Source: Actinomycetota bacterium
GTDB taxonomy: Bacteria; Actinomycetota; Coriobacteriia; Coriobacteriales; RUG844
Length of the DNA stretch: 7,114 nt
Direction of reading: 5' to 3'
Assembly: GCA_013335845.1 (NCBI GenBank)
Contig: JAAXUU010000063.1
Span: 1-7,114 of the forward strand
Part shown: one piece after another, positions 6,509 through 7,114 of the stretch
How the letters are laid out: each line of letters starts with the position of its first letter
Numbering within the stretch: the first letter of the stretch is position 1
Made by a program: the position numbers and the translations under genes
Notes under the pieces: generated by a model
The model's database searches: none
What the model was told of the DNA's origin: nothing
What the model saw: the letters and a program-made list of their open reading frames with translations, nothing else

Positions 6509-7098
6509 AAAGCGCCACCCGTGATCTTCAATGCAATCTCACTTTGCATCTCGCTTTGCATCTCGCTTTGCATATCACAATCGCAGAGTACGTACTCGCA
6601 ATTGGCGATATGGTACTCATAGAATTCCCGTCGCCCTTCGAACCGTTCCAGAATGGCCATGATGCTTCCGCCGTGGATGGTAAAAGCTATCGATTCGCAT
6701 TCTGACCACGTTCTAATGATAGTTTCGAACGCTTCACAGCAGCGGCACTTGAAATCATCCACGGTTTCGCCGGCCGGTATCGCATCGATACAACCGCCGT
6801 TCACCCAAGCACGATAGTCGGGGTCATCGGACAGTTCATCTGCGTTCTTTCCTTCAAACACCCCGAAATCACATTCGCGCAAGTCATACCAAGTCGAATA
6901 GGGCATTCCTGGAAAGATGATTTCAGCCGTTTGGATACATCGCATAAGCGGACTTACGATCAGCCCCCCTACTTCCGGAGCATCGAACGCATGCGCCTGT
7001 AGGATGCCGCGTTCGCTCAACGGCTCGTCCGTGGTGCCGATATATCGTTTTTCCGCGTTGCCCGACGTTGCACCGTGCCGTATCAGCCATATCTTCAC
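6502..7098 (-). CDS. cobC: Alpha-ribazole phosphatase-like protein (histidine phosphatase family)
   Basis: This 198-residue protein belongs to the histidine phosphatase (phosphoglycerate mutase-like) superfamily. Visible active-site parts are LIRHGAT with the phospho-acceptor His8 and Arg7, SPLMRCIQTAE with Arg53, Glu75 in LRECDFGVFEG, PAGET (108-112), and IHGGSI with the second His142. Sequence alone cannot tell a ribazole phosphatase from other small phosphatases, but its place in the cob operon and length near 200 support removal of phosphate from alpha-ribazole-5'-phosphate or adenosylcobalamin-5'-phosphate. It is rich in cysteine (11), including CRCC at 118-121, and carries an MQSE triple repeat near the C-terminus. 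The chosen start is GTG at 7098, directly before the family-typical KIWLIRHG. The frame remains open to the window edge, so an earlier start is not excluded. Its stop overlaps cbiB by 7 nt. Confidence 0.85.
   Translation of the reverse strand: MKIWLIRHGATSGNAEKRYIGTTDEPLSERGILQAHAFDAPEVGGLIVSPLMRCIQTAEIIFPGMPYSTWYDLRECDFGVFEGKNADELSDDPDYRAWVNGGCIDAIPAGETVDDFKCRCCEAFETIIRTWSECESIAFTIHGGSIMAILERFEGRREFYEYHIANCEYVLCDCDMQSEMQSEMQSEIALKITGGALC
6536..6571. repeat. Tandem repeat, three copies of 12 bp, in frame within cobC
   Basis: The unit on the plus strand is ATCTCGCTTTGC. The copies at 6548-6559 and 6560-6571 are identical; the one at 6536-6547 differs by one base. Read on the minus strand it encodes MQSE three times. 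A multiple of three keeps the frame, so copy-number change by slippage would lengthen or shorten the protein tail without breaking it. Confidence 0.9.
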
Positions 7099-7114
7099 AG
7101 CATCAGCGCTCTCT
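7095..7114 (-). other. Possible last codons of an upstream overlapping gene
   Basis: On the minus strand the frame one base ahead of cobC reads Arg-Ala-Leu-Met-Leu and then TGA at 7097-7095. The TGA overlaps the cobC GTG as GTGA, the same style as the other junctions of this operon. A hydrophobic end would suit CobS, the membrane ribazoletransferase often found next to cobC, but five codons are not enough to identify anything. Confidence 0.2.

Noticed and set aside
6536..6571. Short repeats as a CRISPR-like array
   Set aside because: The units are adjacent 12-mers without spacers and encode a protein repeat in frame.
7099..7114. Cobalamin riboswitch ahead of the operon
   Set aside because: Only 16 bases remain before the window edge, and no B12-box-like sequence is visible elsewhere in noncoding DNA.

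Overview
The window carries the late half of an anaerobic-type adenosylcobalamin (vitamin B12) pathway on the minus strand, next to a small set of accessory enzymes. Moderate GC content by eye, the anaerobic corrin-ring enzyme type (CbiC, CbiP, CbiB), a nitroimidazole-reductase-like flavoprotein, an arylamine N-acetyltransferase, strong AGGAGG-type ribosome sites and alternative GTG/TTG starts all suggest an anaerobic, probably Gram-positive, host-associated bacterium. Coriobacteriia (Eggerthellaceae-like) or Clostridia are my guesses. This is an inference from gene content, not a match.

Layout. Bases 1-323 (+) are the 3' third of a D-2-hydroxyacid dehydrogenase. It converges, with a gap of only 17 bp, on an arylamine N-acetyltransferase (341-1093, -). 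A 183-bp divergent intergenic region (1094-1276) holds two dyad symmetries and promoter-like hexamers. It separates the acetyltransferase from a NimA-like FMN-binding protein of the pyridoxamine-phosphate-oxidase fold (1277-1753, +). A 110-bp convergent gap (1754-1863) without a convincing terminator leads to the cobalamin operon.

The operon reads right to left as cobC (alpha-ribazole phosphatase), cbiB (adenosylcobinamide-phosphate synthase), cobD (threonine-phosphate decarboxylase), cbiP (cobyric acid synthase), cobO (corrinoid adenosyltransferase) and cbiC (cobalt-precorrin-8 methylmutase). All five junctions overlap, by 7, 67, 8, 4 and 4 nt, so one coupled transcript is likely. CbiC completes ring rearrangement to cobyrinate, CobO adenosylates the cobalt, and CbiP amidates four side chains. 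CobD makes the aminopropanol phosphate that CbiB attaches, and CobC removes the phosphate from the lower-ligand nucleotide or its product. The a,c-diamide synthase (CbiA), the other ring methylases, cobalt chelatase, CobU, CobS and CobT are not here. Some may lie just right of the window, where the cobC start seems to overlap the end of another gene.

I do not see a clearly new system. The most useful oddities are the long cbiB/cobD overlap with out-of-frame tandem stops at the cobD ribosome site, an in-frame 12-bp tandem repeat at the end of cobC, the dyads between the nim-like and nat genes, a possibly leaderless nat transcript, and the nitroreductase-like plus acetyltransferase pairing.
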